Positions 17,849 to 27,377 of a stretch of 64,000 nt of DNA are shown here, one piece after another. The first letter of the stretch is position 1; each line of letters begins with the position of its first letter. Made by a program: the position numbers and the translations under genes. The DNA comes from MH13 sp042140245 (GTDB lineage Bacteria > Pseudomonadota > Alphaproteobacteria > Rhizobiales > MH13), in assembly GCF_042140245.1 (NCBI RefSeq), contig NZ_CP159483.1:2976001-3040000 (forward strand). The letters run 5' to 3'. The notes below the pieces were generated by a model that was not told the DNA's origin, made no database searches, and saw only the letters and a list, made by a program, of their open reading frames with translations.

Positions 17849-19183
17849 CTATGGCGCGCTTGCAACACGCTGCTCAAAAAATCGCTCCACGGCTGTTGAA
17901 AGCGACGCGATGGTGCGTTCGCGCCAAGCGGCATCCGTCAACAGACGCACATCATCCTCATTCGATAGAAATCCAAGCTCTAGCAGAACCGATGGGATTT
18001 CGGGGGCCTTAAGCACACGGAACCCGGCTGAACGGTGGGGATTGTTGACCATGCGTGTGGCCGTCGTGATCTCGCTTACCAGGTCTTCGGCAAAGGCAAG
18101 CGAGAAGCGCGTTGTCTCCCGGCGTGTCAGATCAATCAGAATATCAGCCACTTCGCTGGTCGCCGGTTCGGTGACGTCCATGCCTGCCAGCATTTCTGAA
18201 CGCCGTTCATTGTCCACCAGTTGCTGGGCGATCTCGTCCGATGCCCGGTCGGATAGAGTGTAGACGGTCGCCCCGCGCATATCGCGGTGGCGCACCAGCG
18301 AATCGGCATGCACTGAAATGAAGAGGTCTGCATTGTGGTTCTGCGCAAAGCGCACGCGCCCGGCGAGCGGAATGAAGACATCATCATCGCGCGTCATGTA
18401 GACTTCAAACCGCCCGGTGGCGCGAAGATCAGCGGCAAACTCGCGCGCGAAGCGCAGCACCACTTCTTTTTCCAAAACGCCCGAACGACTAACCGCGCCA
18501 GAATCGATGCCACCATGGCCCGGATCAATCACAACGATCGGGCGTCCGCTGGTGCTGGCGATATCGAGACGATTTTCTTTGGGTGCTTCAACGCTGGCCA
18601 AAAAGCTTTCGCGCGTGCGCTCCACTTCGGCCAAGAAACCTTCTTCATCGCTGCGCACCAGATCGAGCACCAGTCGGGTGGGCTGATCATCAAGGGCGGC
18701 AAGCATGAGGATTTCATCGATCACCACATAGTCGGCAAGATCGACCACGATGCGCCCACGTCCAGGTGCAAAAGGACCATAGCGAAACGCCGAGATAAGG
18801 CCGCGCGCTTCCACTTGCGTATCACCCATTGGCTCAAATGAGAGGCCGGGCAGATCAAGGATCAAACGGTTTGGTTCTGGTAGCATGTAGACCGAGGGCA
18901 CGACGTCTCCGGCCAAATCGATAACGATACGCGTGCGCGCTTCATCGCCGGCAATCCGTGCGGCCAGGGCCGTGGCCTCTTCCACCGGTTCAAAGGACGC
19001 TTCCAACGTTGTGTCTTCGGTCGCGGCTGCCGACCAAGGCCACATCAAGCCGATCAACAAGGTTAGGCACAACGAGAATTTCAACATGCTGAGAAAACGC
19101 AGCGCGCCCTGCCCCAGACCCAAGGAGGTCTTGGCATCGGGGCGGAATGGTTGCTCGCCAAAAGTGGGCGTTGATGCTTTCAT
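17849..19183 (-). CDS. N-acetylmuramoyl-L-alanine amidase, AmiC-like with AMIN domain
   Basis: An exported zinc amidase of about 444 residues that cuts the stem peptide from muramic acid, usually in cell separation. After a signal segment (MLKFSLCLTLLIGLMWPW) comes an AMIN domain (about residues 60-170), then a linker and the Amidase_3 domain with DPGHGGIDSGA, KEVVLRFA and SVHAD (zinc ligands) and the catalytic glutamate in LLELGFLSN. The start is uncertain: ATG at 19183 or 19087, both with weak ribosome sites. It neighbours mrcA on the same strand, forming a cell-wall pair. Confidence 0.9.
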   Translation of the reverse strand: MKASTPTFGEQPFRPDAKTSLGLGQGALRFLSMLKFSLCLTLLIGLMWPWSAAATEDTTLEASFEPVEEATALAARIAGDEARTRIVIDLAGDVVPSVYMLPEPNRLILDLPGLSFEPMGDTQVEARGLISAFRYGPFAPGRGRIVVDLADYVVIDEILMLAALDDQPTRLVLDLVRSDEEGFLAEVERTRESFLASVEAPKENRLDIASTSGRPIVVIDPGHGGIDSGAVSRSGVLEKEVVLRFAREFAADLRATGRFEVYMTRDDDVFIPLAGRVRFAQNHNADLFISVHADSLVRHRDMRGATVYTLSDRASDEIAQQLVDNERRSEMLAGMDVTEPATSEVADILIDLTRRETTRFSLAFAEDLVSEITTATRMVNNPHRSAGFRVLKAPEIPSVLLELGFLSNEDDVRLLTDAAWRERTIASLSTAVERFFEQRVASAP

Positions 19184-19973
19184 ACGTGCAGACTGTCTCA
19201 AACGCGTGCAAGTTGCCTTCAAAGCCTGACCAGGTCAGCGCCGTGAGCGCAACGGTTACCACATCCTAAAGCACGGTGGTAAATCAATCCAAAACATGCG
19301 TGTCGCACCGTCACCATGCGCTGAAAGGCAGCACCCAGACCTTGGGAATGCCGCCAAACACATTGAGTACGCTTGCAAATAAGCACTGGTGAGCGTACAT
19401 CGGGAAGACTTGCAGGGTGTTGGATGGACCAAGGTTTGGCCATCTGCTGGGACTTGCGGGCAATATGCGGCATGAATCTGATCGGCACCAACTTTTGGGT
19501 TGGAGACGCCAATCGGAACTGGAATGCAGAGCGCAAAGCCAACGCGAAAGCAGGCAGCGATCTGAGACTGTTCTAGGCTCCGGAACTGGCACCGAGTGGG
19601 CGATCAGCCCGGATTGCGCATAGCTGCCCACACCCATGACCATTGCAAGCCAATAGCTTTCTTAAGCGGTGCGGACTTGCTTCGCCTGCTTTTTAGACCG
19701 GAATATAAATGGTGCTGCGCCCGTTGCCTTGTGTATCGAACACCGCTTTTCAGCGACCGCGTTCGTATGGGTATGCGCTCCTGACCGATGCCGCTGCACG
19801 CGGATCGCTCGCACGGAAACTTGCACCGGTTCCACACACTTTCGCTCGTCCTGGTGTCGCTGAGCCGCATGCGGCCACCACAGCAGGCAGCGCATCTTTC
19901 TCTACAGAACCGTTGGCGATCGCTGCTGAGCTTGTTCCTCATGCTCGGCCTGCGCGCCCCAAGGAACCCTTCA
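19184..19973. other. long gap / probable rne leader
   Basis: This stretch of about 790 bases between the amidase start and rne start holds no gene that I can support. AT-rich sequence around 19700-19710 (ATATAAAT) may be part of a rightward promoter, which would give an rne leader of about 260 bases. Long leaders are known in E. coli rne, where RNase E cuts its own mRNA. An in-frame extension of rne to 19788 has no similarity to RNase E and I left it out. Confidence 0.4.
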
Positions 19974-22442
19974 ATGTCATCCAAAATGTTAATCGATGCC
20001 ACCCACCGGGAAGAGACCCGTGTGGTGGTGAAGCGTGGCAATCGCGTCGAGGAGTTTGATTTCGAGACGCTCGCGAAGAAGCAGCTTCGCGGCAACATTT
20101 ATCTGGCCAAAGTAACCCGCGTTGAACCTTCGCTGCAGGCTGCGTTTGTGGACTATGGCGGTAATCGCCACGGTTTTTTGGCCTTTTCCGAGATCCACCC
20201 TGATTACTATCAGATCCCGCAAGCAGATCGCGATGCGCTGTTGGCCGATGAACGCGGCCATGACAGCGAATCCGATGATGATGGCGACGACAAGAACGCT
20301 GAGGCATCGAAAAGCGAAAACGAAGCTGGCGACAAGGATGCTTCTGAGGACGAGAAGGGTGAAGGCCTAACGGTCAAAGCGGCGGTCTCTGCCGGCTTGT
20401 TCGTCAGCGATGACGATACTGGCGAAGACGATGAGGCCGACAATGTCGACGAGAGCGGATCGGACGATGCGCTGGAAGAGGCACGCCCGCGCCGCCGCCC
20501 AAGTCGTCGTCACTACAAAATTCAAGAGGTGATCAAGCGCCGCCAGATCATTCTGGTGCAGGTGGTGAAAGAAGAGCGTGGCAACAAAGGTGCAGCGTTG
20601 ACCACCTATCTGTCGCTGGCTGGCCGCTACGCTGTTCTGATGCCCAACACCCCACGCGGTGGCGGTATCTCGCGCAAGATCACGTCCGCCGCCGACCGCA
20701 AGCGGTTGAAAGAGGTTGTTAGCGATCTGGATGTGCCGGATGGTATGGGCGTCATCCTTCGTACCGCCGGTGCCAACCGCACCAAGGTCGAGATCAAACG
20801 CGACTTTGAATATATGATGCGGCTTTGGGAGACGGTGCGTGATGTCACGCTGAAGTCTGCCGCCCCCGCCCTCGTCTATGAGGAAGGCAGCCTGATCAAA
20901 CGTTCGATCCGCGATCTCTACTCGCGCGATATCGATGAGGTTACGGTTGCCGGTGATGAGGGCTATCGCGAAGCCAAAGACTTTATGCGCATGCTCATGC
21001 CGAGCCATGCCCGCAATGTGAAACCCTATCGCGATCCGACACCGCTTTTCACTGCCCAAGGTGTGGAAGAGCAGCTCGATTCCATGTTCGAGCCGACGGT
21101 GAAGCTGAAATCAGGTGGCTATCTGGTGATCAACCAGACCGAGGCACTGGTGGCCATCGATGTGAACTCGGGCAAGTCAACTAAAGAGCACAACATCGAA
21201 GACACGGCGGTTGCGACCAATCTGGAAGCCGCCGACGAAATCGCTCGCCAGCTACGCCTGCGCGATCTGGCTGGCTTGGTCGTCTGCGACTTCATCGACA
21301 TGGAGGAAAAGCGCAACAACCGGGCCGTCGAGAAGCGCATGAAAGATGCGCTGAAAAGCGACCGGGCGCGCATTCAAGTCGGGCGCATCTCGCATTTCGG
21401 CCTTTTGGAGATGTCGCGCCAGCGCATCCGCACATCGCTTATCGAGAGCACCATGGAGCCCTGCCCGCATTGCGCTGGCACTGGGCACGTGCGGGCATCA
21501 TCCTCGGTTGCACTACAGATTTTGCGTCAAGCCGAAGCCCAACTGCTGCGCCATCAGGGTCACCATGCCAATGTGACGCTGCGCTCAGAAACTGCGCTCT
21601 ACATCCTCAACCATAAACGCGCGATGCTGGCCGATCTTGAAACGCGCTATGGTCGCCGCGTGGTGTTCACCATCGACGGTAGCCTGGCCGCTGACGCGTT
21701 TTCCATCAGCCGTGGTGATGCCGCCGATCCGCGTGACGTTGTCCCGGTCGCCGCCGTGCAATCGGTGAGTGTTGATCTGGAAGCCGAGGAACGCGCTGAC
21801 CAAGCCGCGGCGGAAGCTGCTGAGGCCGCAGAAGCCGAAGAACAAGCCCTGGCAGCTGATAATGATGATACGCGCTCCTCAGACGATGGCGAAGGTGGTG
21901 AAGGCCGCAAGCGCCGTCGCCGTCGCCGTCGCCGCAGAGGTGGTGGCGATGATGAGGCTGAACGCAGTTCAGAGGAAAGCTCAGACGAGGAAACGTCTGA
22001 AGCCAAATCTTCTGAGGCGAAGTCTTCAGATGAAGAGACCTCTGAAGAAGATGGTGAGCCGAAAAAACGGCGTCGCTCGCGCCGTGGAGGCCGTCGTCGT
22101 CGCGGTGGACGCGGCAATGGCGAAGGCAACACTGAGGGCAACACCGAGAACGGCGTGGATGTCGACGCCAACGCTGAGCAAACCACTGAGAAGGCCGACG
22201 ATACTGAGTCAGAAGCGGCCGCTACTTCTGATGATGCGCCCGCCGAGACAGTGATAGAGGCCGCTGAAGAACCCGTTGCTGAAGAGGCTCCAGTAGAAGA
22301 CGCGCCTGCTGTTGCCGCGGCTGAACCGGAAACGGCGCCAGAGCCGACACCTGAACCGCCTAAGGAGCCGGTGGTGGAAAGCTCCAATCCAGACACTGGC
22401 CCGAAAAAGCAGGGCTGGTGGCAGAAGCGCTCGTTTTTCTAA
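19974..22442 (+). CDS. rne: ribonuclease E, degradosome scaffold
   Basis: An 822-residue endoribonuclease central to mRNA decay and rRNA/tRNA maturation. It begins MSSKMLIDATHREETRVVV; an S1 domain is split by a very acidic insert (about residues 90-165), as in other alphaproteobacteria. Catalytic acidic residues lie in AIDVNSGKSTK and FIDMEEKRN, and the zinc-link is PCPHCAGTG. The C-terminal third is disordered, with two Arg-rich blocks (RNA binding), acidic stretches, and a final QGWWQKRSFF. The GWW matches the PNPase-binding tail known from Caulobacter RNase E. AAGGA precedes the ATG at 19974. The Nudix gene follows after 8 bases. Confidence 0.95.
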   Translation: MSSKMLIDATHREETRVVVKRGNRVEEFDFETLAKKQLRGNIYLAKVTRVEPSLQAAFVDYGGNRHGFLAFSEIHPDYYQIPQADRDALLADERGHDSESDDDGDDKNAEASKSENEAGDKDASEDEKGEGLTVKAAVSAGLFVSDDDTGEDDEADNVDESGSDDALEEARPRRRPSRRHYKIQEVIKRRQIILVQVVKEERGNKGAALTTYLSLAGRYAVLMPNTPRGGGISRKITSAADRKRLKEVVSDLDVPDGMGVILRTAGANRTKVEIKRDFEYMMRLWETVRDVTLKSAAPALVYEEGSLIKRSIRDLYSRDIDEVTVAGDEGYREAKDFMRMLMPSHARNVKPYRDPTPLFTAQGVEEQLDSMFEPTVKLKSGGYLVINQTEALVAIDVNSGKSTKEHNIEDTAVATNLEAADEIARQLRLRDLAGLVVCDFIDMEEKRNNRAVEKRMKDALKSDRARIQVGRISHFGLLEMSRQRIRTSLIESTMEPCPHCAGTGHVRASSSVALQILRQAEAQLLRHQGHHANVTLRSETALYILNHKRAMLADLETRYGRRVVFTIDGSLAADAFSISRGDAADPRDVVPVAAVQSVSVDLEAEERADQAAAEAAEAAEAEEQALAADNDDTRSSDDGEGGEGRKRRRRRRRRRGGGDDEAERSSEESSDEETSEAKSSEAKSSDEETSEEDGEPKKRRRSRRGGRRRRGGRGNGEGNTEGNTENGVDVDANAEQTTEKADDTESEAAATSDDAPAETVIEAAEEPVAEEAPVEDAPAVAAAEPETAPEPTPEPPKEPVVESSNPDTGPKKQGWWQKRSFF

Positions 22443-22450
22443 GATTTTCC

Positions 22451-22912
22451 ATGCCTTCGCTTCCCGATAACACAGGCCCGCGTCTCGCAGCGCGGGCCTT
22501 GATCGTTGAAAACGGCAAGCTTTTGCTGGTGAACGCCTATCCGGGCGGCACCTCAGACTTGTGGTGCGCGCCTGGCGGAGGTGTCGAGAAGCACCAATCG
22601 ATCCATGACAATGTGAAGCGCGAGGTTTTTGAGGAAACCGGGCTCACCATTGCTGTCGGCGATCTTGCGGGCGTCAACGAGTTTCATGAGCCAGGCTCTG
22701 ACTTCCACCAGGTTGATCTCTATTTCCACGCGACAATTCTCTCTGGCGCCCTCGATCCGACTTGGAAGGATGAGGACGCGATTGTCGATAGACGTCAGTT
22801 CATGTCACGCGAAGAAATGATGGGCGTTCGCTTCAAGCCTGACCTGCTACCCGATTTTGCCTTTGGAGAGCACCGCGCTGGCTATGATCCGCTGGAACGT
22901 CTGGTTCGCTAG
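22451..22912 (+). CDS. Nudix hydrolase
   Basis: A 153-residue Nudix protein that hydrolyses a nucleoside-diphosphate-linked substrate of unknown identity. The box reads GGVEKH then Q, with seven residues leading to REVFEETGL. The metal-binding REVFEE core is intact, but the first Glu of the canonical box is Gln. The ATG at 22451 lies 8 bases after the rne stop, so both may be co-transcribed; an upstream ATG at 22418 overlaps rne and is unlikely. Confidence 0.87.
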   Translation: MPSLPDNTGPRLAARALIVENGKLLLVNAYPGGTSDLWCAPGGGVEKHQSIHDNVKREVFEETGLTIAVGDLAGVNEFHEPGSDFHQVDLYFHATILSGALDPTWKDEDAIVDRRQFMSREEMMGVRFKPDLLPDFAFGEHRAGYDPLERLVR

Positions 22913-23004
22913 GCGGACGGTCCGCCCAAACGAGCGGACTAAGTGCAGACTATCGGCGGACTAAGAGCGGACCGTCCGCTTGTGCTGAGCAGACTGGTCC
23001 GCTC
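22912..23004. repeat. cluster of GCGGAC palindromes between convergent genes
   Basis: GGCGGAC-G-GTCCGCC (22912-22926) and AGCGGAC-C-GTCCGCT (22966-22980) are perfect palindromes with a one-base centre. Single GCGGACTAAG copies lie at 22934 and 22956, and GGTCCGCTCC starts at 22996. In total four forward and three reverse copies of the hexamer fall within 93 bases, filling the gap between the Nudix and aminotransferase stops. No U-run follows. Confidence 0.75.
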
Positions 23005-23006
23005 CT

Positions 23007-24236
23007 TCAAAGACGATTTGAGCGCCGTTTCGCCCAATGCTCAAACAGGTCAGCGGCCTCAGAAATGGTCTCCTGGCTTCCAGCGAACGACACCCGAACG
23101 AACCCATCGCCATGCACCGGATCGAAATCGTTGCCAGGCGTGATAGCGATGCCGGTTTCGGCAAGTAAACTGTCGCACAGAGCCACCGATGTCTCACCGG
23201 GACGCAGCAGCGTTTGGACCGGCCAGTACATGTAGAACGCGCCGTCCGGCGGTGGACCGCCAGCTAGCCCAAGGACCTCTTGAGTTTGCAACAAGCGCTG
23301 CCGATTGGCGGCATAACCTGCCTTGATGGTCTCCAACTCGTCGGTCGCATCAAAGGCTGCCAAGGCCGCGGTTTGTGACAGGCTTGGCGCACAAATGAAG
23401 AGGTTTTGCGCCAGCGCTTCGGCACCTCGCACCAGGCGTTCGGGCAGGATCATCCAGCCGATCCGCCAGCCGGTCATACAATAGTATTTTGAGAAGGAGT
23501 TGATGATGATCGCATCCTCATCAAAGCTCAGCGCACAGCACTGTTCACCATCGAAAACCAGCCCGTGATAGATCTCGTCGGAGATGTACCAGATACCTGC
23601 CTGCTTGCAGTAAGAGGCAAGCTTTTCAATGGCTTGTGGTGGCATGACCGTGCCGGTTGGATTGTTGGGCGAGGCAATCAGCACCGCACGGATCGGTACA
23701 TCGTCATGATGTTTGGCCAGCGCTTCCGGCGTCAGGACCCACCCTGAATCCGGATCAAGGTCGATCTCGACGGGCTCCAGACCAAGCGCACGCACAATGT
23801 TGCGATAGGCCGGATACCCTGGCCTGGGCAAGGCGATGCGGTCGCCTGGATCGCAAAGCAACAGAAACGCAAGCGAGAAGCTGGCCGAGGAACCGGTGGT
23901 GACCATCACCCGTGCTGGATCAACGCTCTGCCCATACTGGTCGGCGTAGTGGCGCGCGATCCGCTGACGCAGGGCTTTCGTGCCAGCGGCTTCGGTGTAA
24001 CCGATACGACCATCTGCCAATGTGGCACTGATCGCATCACGCACGCTTTGGGGTGTGGGGGCGCCGGGCTGCCCAACCTCTAAATGATAGGTGGCCTCGC
24101 CCGCCGCTTCACGTTGATTGGCGGCAGCCAGAACGTCCATCGCCAGGAACGAATCCACTTTGCGCGCCTGCGCAATGTGTCGCATCGCAGCTAGGTGGTG
24201 ATGTTTTGCAGCAGTGTGCTTTTCCATTGCGGCCAT
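23007..24236 (-). CDS. class I/II PLP-dependent aminotransferase
   Basis: A 409-residue fold-type I aminotransferase of the aspartate/tyrosine aminotransferase group. Visible are the substrate and cofactor motifs SPNNPTGTV, ISDEIYHGLVF, the PLP-lysine segment NSFSKYYCMTGWRIGW and the C-terminal arginine region DGFVRVSFAG. The amino donor and acceptor cannot be told from sequence. Starts at 24236 and 24227 are close alternatives. It is divergent from the M48 protease gene. Confidence 0.9.
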   Translation of the reverse strand: MAAMEKHTAAKHHHLAAMRHIAQARKVDSFLAMDVLAAANQREAAGEATYHLEVGQPGAPTPQSVRDAISATLADGRIGYTEAAGTKALRQRIARHYADQYGQSVDPARVMVTTGSSASFSLAFLLLCDPGDRIALPRPGYPAYRNIVRALGLEPVEIDLDPDSGWVLTPEALAKHHDDVPIRAVLIASPNNPTGTVMPPQAIEKLASYCKQAGIWYISDEIYHGLVFDGEQCCALSFDEDAIIINSFSKYYCMTGWRIGWMILPERLVRGAEALAQNLFICAPSLSQTAALAAFDATDELETIKAGYAANRQRLLQTQEVLGLAGGPPPDGAFYMYWPVQTLLRPGETSVALCDSLLAETGIAITPGNDFDPVHGDGFVRVSFAGSQETISEAADLFEHWAKRRSNRL

Positions 24237-24458
24237 GGAGGTTTGGGCCTTTGTCAGGGGTTAGCGTGCCACGGTGATACGCAACTCTCCGCTCGTGGAC
24301 AATGACGCTTGGCACGCCGACAGGTCTTTGATGGCACGTTGACCAGGAAGGATCGGATGCTAGTTTCATCGCAACCGAAAACACCTGAGCATCTTAGCGA
24401 CTTCAGATCCCTTTCTGATGCCCAAATCTTGCCGTTTCCCCATTGGAGTGTCGGCCCC

Positions 24459-25823
24459 ATGATCCGATCCGCTCACCTTCTTCGCGTCTGGCTTATCAGC
24501 GCGCTTCTTGTGGTGTCGCAGCTTGTTGTCTCCACCGCGCAGGCGCAGCGACAGATTTCTGTTTTCCGCGACGCAGAAGTAGAGGCCCTTGTTGCCGATT
24601 ATGTAGCGCCGATTTTGCGCGCTGCCGGCATTCGAGGAAGCTCTATCCAAATTGTCTTGATCAATGAGCGTGATTTCAACGCGTTCGTCGCTGACGGCAG
24701 GCGTATTTTCATCAATCTGGGTGTAATGTTGGAGTCCGATACACCCAATGAAGTGATCGGCGTTTTGGCCCATGAAACAGGGCATTTGGCCGGGGCACAC
24801 CTTACCCGCCTGCGCCAGCAAATCTCACGCTCACAGATCATTTCAGCCATCACGATGTTGGCAGGCGCTGCTGCGATGGCAGCGGCTGCGGGTTCTGGTA
24901 ACAGTGACGCAGCAGCTGCAGGCGCGGGGATCGCTATCGGCGGCCAGAGCGCTGCGCAACGCTCGCTGCTGGCCTATCAGCGCGGCGAAGAGTTGGCCGC
25001 CGACCGTGCTGCGATCACCTATCTGAATGCCACTCGTCAGTCCGCGCAGGGTATGCTGGAGGTGTTCAGTCGCTTTGCTGACCAGACCATGTTCACCGGG
25101 CGTTTTGTTGATCCCTATGTGCGCTCGCACCCGATGGCGCGTGATCGTATCAACCAGATTGAACGGTTGGCGCGGCAAAGTGAATATTTTGGCCGCAGTG
25201 ATCCGCCAGAGCTGCAACTGCGACACGATATGGCGATTGCACGCTTAACAGCCCTTTTGGACGGCCAGCGAACTGTGGCGAGGCGTTATCCCAGCAGCGA
25301 TACATCTCTGCCTGCACGGTATGCGCGCGCCATTGTCGAAGGCAAATCAGGTTCAGCGCGAAATGCGATCCAGCAATTTGACCAGCTGATCGCCGCCCAA
25401 CCTTCCAATCCGTTTTTCTGGGAAATGCGTGGCACGATCCTCTTTGAAAACGGCAACCCCCGTGAAGCTGCCCGAAGCTGGGCTCGCTCACTGGAACTGG
25501 CGCCCAACAACACCATGATCCGCGTGTTCTATGGAGCAGCCCTTGTGGAAAGTGGCGATGATGCATTGCTTGCGACAGCCATTGGCGAATTGGAGCGTGG
25601 CCTTGCCAACGATCAGTCGCTGGCCTTTGGATATCGTTTCCTGGGTCAAGCCTACGCCCGCAGCGGCAATACGGCGATGGCGCAACTGGCATCTGGCCTG
25701 GAAGCCTTTGCGCGCGGTGATATTCAAGGAGCAAAGGGTTTTGCGGCGCGCGCGCAGCAGAATCTGCCACGCGGTTCGACAGGCTGGTTGCGCGCCCAGG
25801 ACATCTTGACATACGACGAGTAG
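24459..25823 (+). CDS. exported M48 zinc metalloprotease with TPR repeats (BepA-like)
   Basis: A 454-residue periplasmic protease. A signal peptide ends at STAQA; the M48 domain has the zinc motif HETGH in VLAHETGHLAGAH and the third ligand in GEELAADRAA. The C-terminal half (from about residue 290) is helical and TPR-like (FWEMRGTILFENGNPREAARSW). BepA-type proteins tend outer-membrane protein assembly, so a role in envelope quality control is likely. The ATG at 24459 follows TTGGAG; an open frame back to 24309 would remove the N-terminal position of the signal peptide. A DsbA-like gene follows after 48 bases. Confidence 0.9.
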   Translation: MIRSAHLLRVWLISALLVVSQLVVSTAQAQRQISVFRDAEVEALVADYVAPILRAAGIRGSSIQIVLINERDFNAFVADGRRIFINLGVMLESDTPNEVIGVLAHETGHLAGAHLTRLRQQISRSQIISAITMLAGAAAMAAAAGSGNSDAAAAGAGIAIGGQSAAQRSLLAYQRGEELAADRAAITYLNATRQSAQGMLEVFSRFADQTMFTGRFVDPYVRSHPMARDRINQIERLARQSEYFGRSDPPELQLRHDMAIARLTALLDGQRTVARRYPSSDTSLPARYARAIVEGKSGSARNAIQQFDQLIAAQPSNPFFWEMRGTILFENGNPREAARSWARSLELAPNNTMIRVFYGAALVESGDDALLATAIGELERGLANDQSLAFGYRFLGQAYARSGNTAMAQLASGLEAFARGDIQGAKGFAARAQQNLPRGSTGWLRAQDILTYDE

Positions 25824-25871
25824 TCGCTTCTTCAGCCCAACCTTCAAACGTTGCCAACTCTAGGACTTTAC

Positions 25872-26753
25872 ATGGCCCGCGCTCTTGTCGCCGTCACCGC
25901 CCTCGCGGGCATCGCACTGCCTATTGGTTTGGGTGTCTACGTGCTTTCTGGCAGTTTGGCAGACCCTGAGCCCTTGGGTCTGGACGATCATATGCTCGAA
26001 CAGGCCATAGAGGCCGACGCAGCGCCGCTTGAGCTTTCACCGACGCCTGCCCCTACCGCACAAAGCTTGACAGATATGGCCGCTGCTGACCGCGAAGGCG
26101 CAGCAGCAGTGGTACGGCAAGCCTTGCTCGACAATCCTTTGATGCTTGATGAGGCCATCACAGCGCTGGAAGCAGCCCGCGCCGAACAAGAAGAAACGCT
26201 GGTATCGCAAGTTATTGCTGAGAATGCAGATCTTCTGTTCGACAGCGAAAACGCAAGCCTTATGGGCAACCCAGATGGTGCGATTACGCTGGTGGAGTTC
26301 CTCGATTACAATTGCGGGTTTTGCAAACGCGCCCATGGCGATGTCATGCGCCTGATCGCTGAACAGACCGATGTGCGTGTTGTGGTGAAGGACTTTCCGG
26401 TGCTCGGACCAGGGTCTTTGGAAGCAGCCCAAGTTGCTGTGGCCTTCCGGTCTATCGGTGGCGATATGACAGCCTTTATCGATGCAATGATGAATGAGTT
26501 TGTCCAAGCCGATGCCACCTTGGCGCGCGCTGTTGCGCTTGAGCTTGGTGCCGATGAGACCGCTCTTGATCTCGCACTGGACAGCCCGGCGATCATGGAA
26601 CCCATTGGAGAGGCCTACACACTGGCCGAACAGCTCAACATTCGTGGCACGCCAGCTTTCATTGTCGGTGAACAGCGTTTGATGGGGGCCGTCGGATTTG
26701 ACCGGCTTGCCGAGGCCATCCAAGTTGAACGTGATCGTCTGTCGGCGCTCTAG
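25872..26753 (+). CDS. DsbA/ScsC-like periplasmic thiol-disulfide oxidoreductase
   Basis: A 293-residue exported protein. An N-terminal hydrophobic segment is followed by a low-complexity Pro/Ala linker and a helical domain (AAVVRQALLDNPLMLDEAIT) like the oligomerisation region of ScsC. The thioredoxin-fold domain follows, with CGFC (Cys148-Cys151) and the cis-proline in RGTPAFIVG. It probably forms or isomerises disulfides in exported proteins. AGGA precedes the ATG at 25872. Sitting behind the M48 protease, it fits an envelope-folding operon. Confidence 0.9.
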   Translation: MARALVAVTALAGIALPIGLGVYVLSGSLADPEPLGLDDHMLEQAIEADAAPLELSPTPAPTAQSLTDMAAADREGAAAVVRQALLDNPLMLDEAITALEAARAEQEETLVSQVIAENADLLFDSENASLMGNPDGAITLVEFLDYNCGFCKRAHGDVMRLIAEQTDVRVVVKDFPVLGPGSLEAAQVAVAFRSIGGDMTAFIDAMMNEFVQADATLARAVALELGADETALDLALDSPAIMEPIGEAYTLAEQLNIRGTPAFIVGEQRLMGAVGFDRLAEAIQVERDRLSAL

Positions 26754-26789
26754 TCGATTCGCACTCACCTCTATTGGGCTCTTACCGCT

Positions 26790-27227
26790 ATGGCCACCGT
26801 CTTCATTCTCAATGGCCCCAACCTTAATCTGTTGGGACAACGCGAACCGCATCTCTACGGTCACGAAACGTTGGATGACATCGAAGCGATGTGCCGCGAC
26901 CATGCCGTTGACCTCGATCTGGAGATCGACTTGCGCCAATCCAACCATGAAGGCGTGCTGATTGATTGGGTGCATGAAGCACGTCGACTGGCTGATGGAC
27001 TGATCTGCAATTTCGGCGCCTACAGCCACACATCCATCGCATTGCATGATGCGCTGAAGGCGTGTGACTTGCCGGTGATCGAAGTCCACTTGAGCAACAT
27101 TCACGCCCGTGAAACCTTTCGCCACGCCAGCTACACAGCGCAAGCGGCCCAAGGCATGATCGCCGGTTTGGGCCCAACCGGATACCGGCTGGCACTGACG
27201 GCTCTTGCCGATCTGATCGACGCTTAA
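26790..27227 (+). CDS. aroQ: type II 3-dehydroquinate dehydratase
   Basis: A 145-residue shikimate-pathway enzyme that converts 3-dehydroquinate to 3-dehydroshikimate. Family motifs are complete: NGPNLNLLG, the lid and tyrosine segment GQREPHLYG, RQSNHEGVLIDWVH, NFGAYSHTS, EVHLSN and the RETFRHAS segment. It lies 150 bases before accB, the usual order in this group. Confidence 0.96.
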   Translation: MATVFILNGPNLNLLGQREPHLYGHETLDDIEAMCRDHAVDLDLEIDLRQSNHEGVLIDWVHEARRLADGLICNFGAYSHTSIALHDALKACDLPVIEVHLSNIHARETFRHASYTAQAAQGMIAGLGPTGYRLALTALADLIDA

Positions 27228-27377
27228 TCACGTGACAAACAGGCTGTGGACGGCCAGCATTGGAGCGGTTATACCGCGCCGATCAAGTCTCCCACGTTTT
27301 TTGTTTGCGTGCGCACGCCCATCAGGTTTCAACCTAGGCTTCCTTCTTGGGGTGCGATGATGAGTGAAAGAGTTTTT

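Noticed and set aside
21647..22396. 249-residue Ser/Arg-rich open frame opposite the rne tail
   Set aside because: It mirrors the low-complexity RNase E C-terminus and has no independent evidence.
26037..27152. 371-residue leftward open frame
   Set aside because: It spans the opposite strand of two clear genes (DsbA-like and aroQ).
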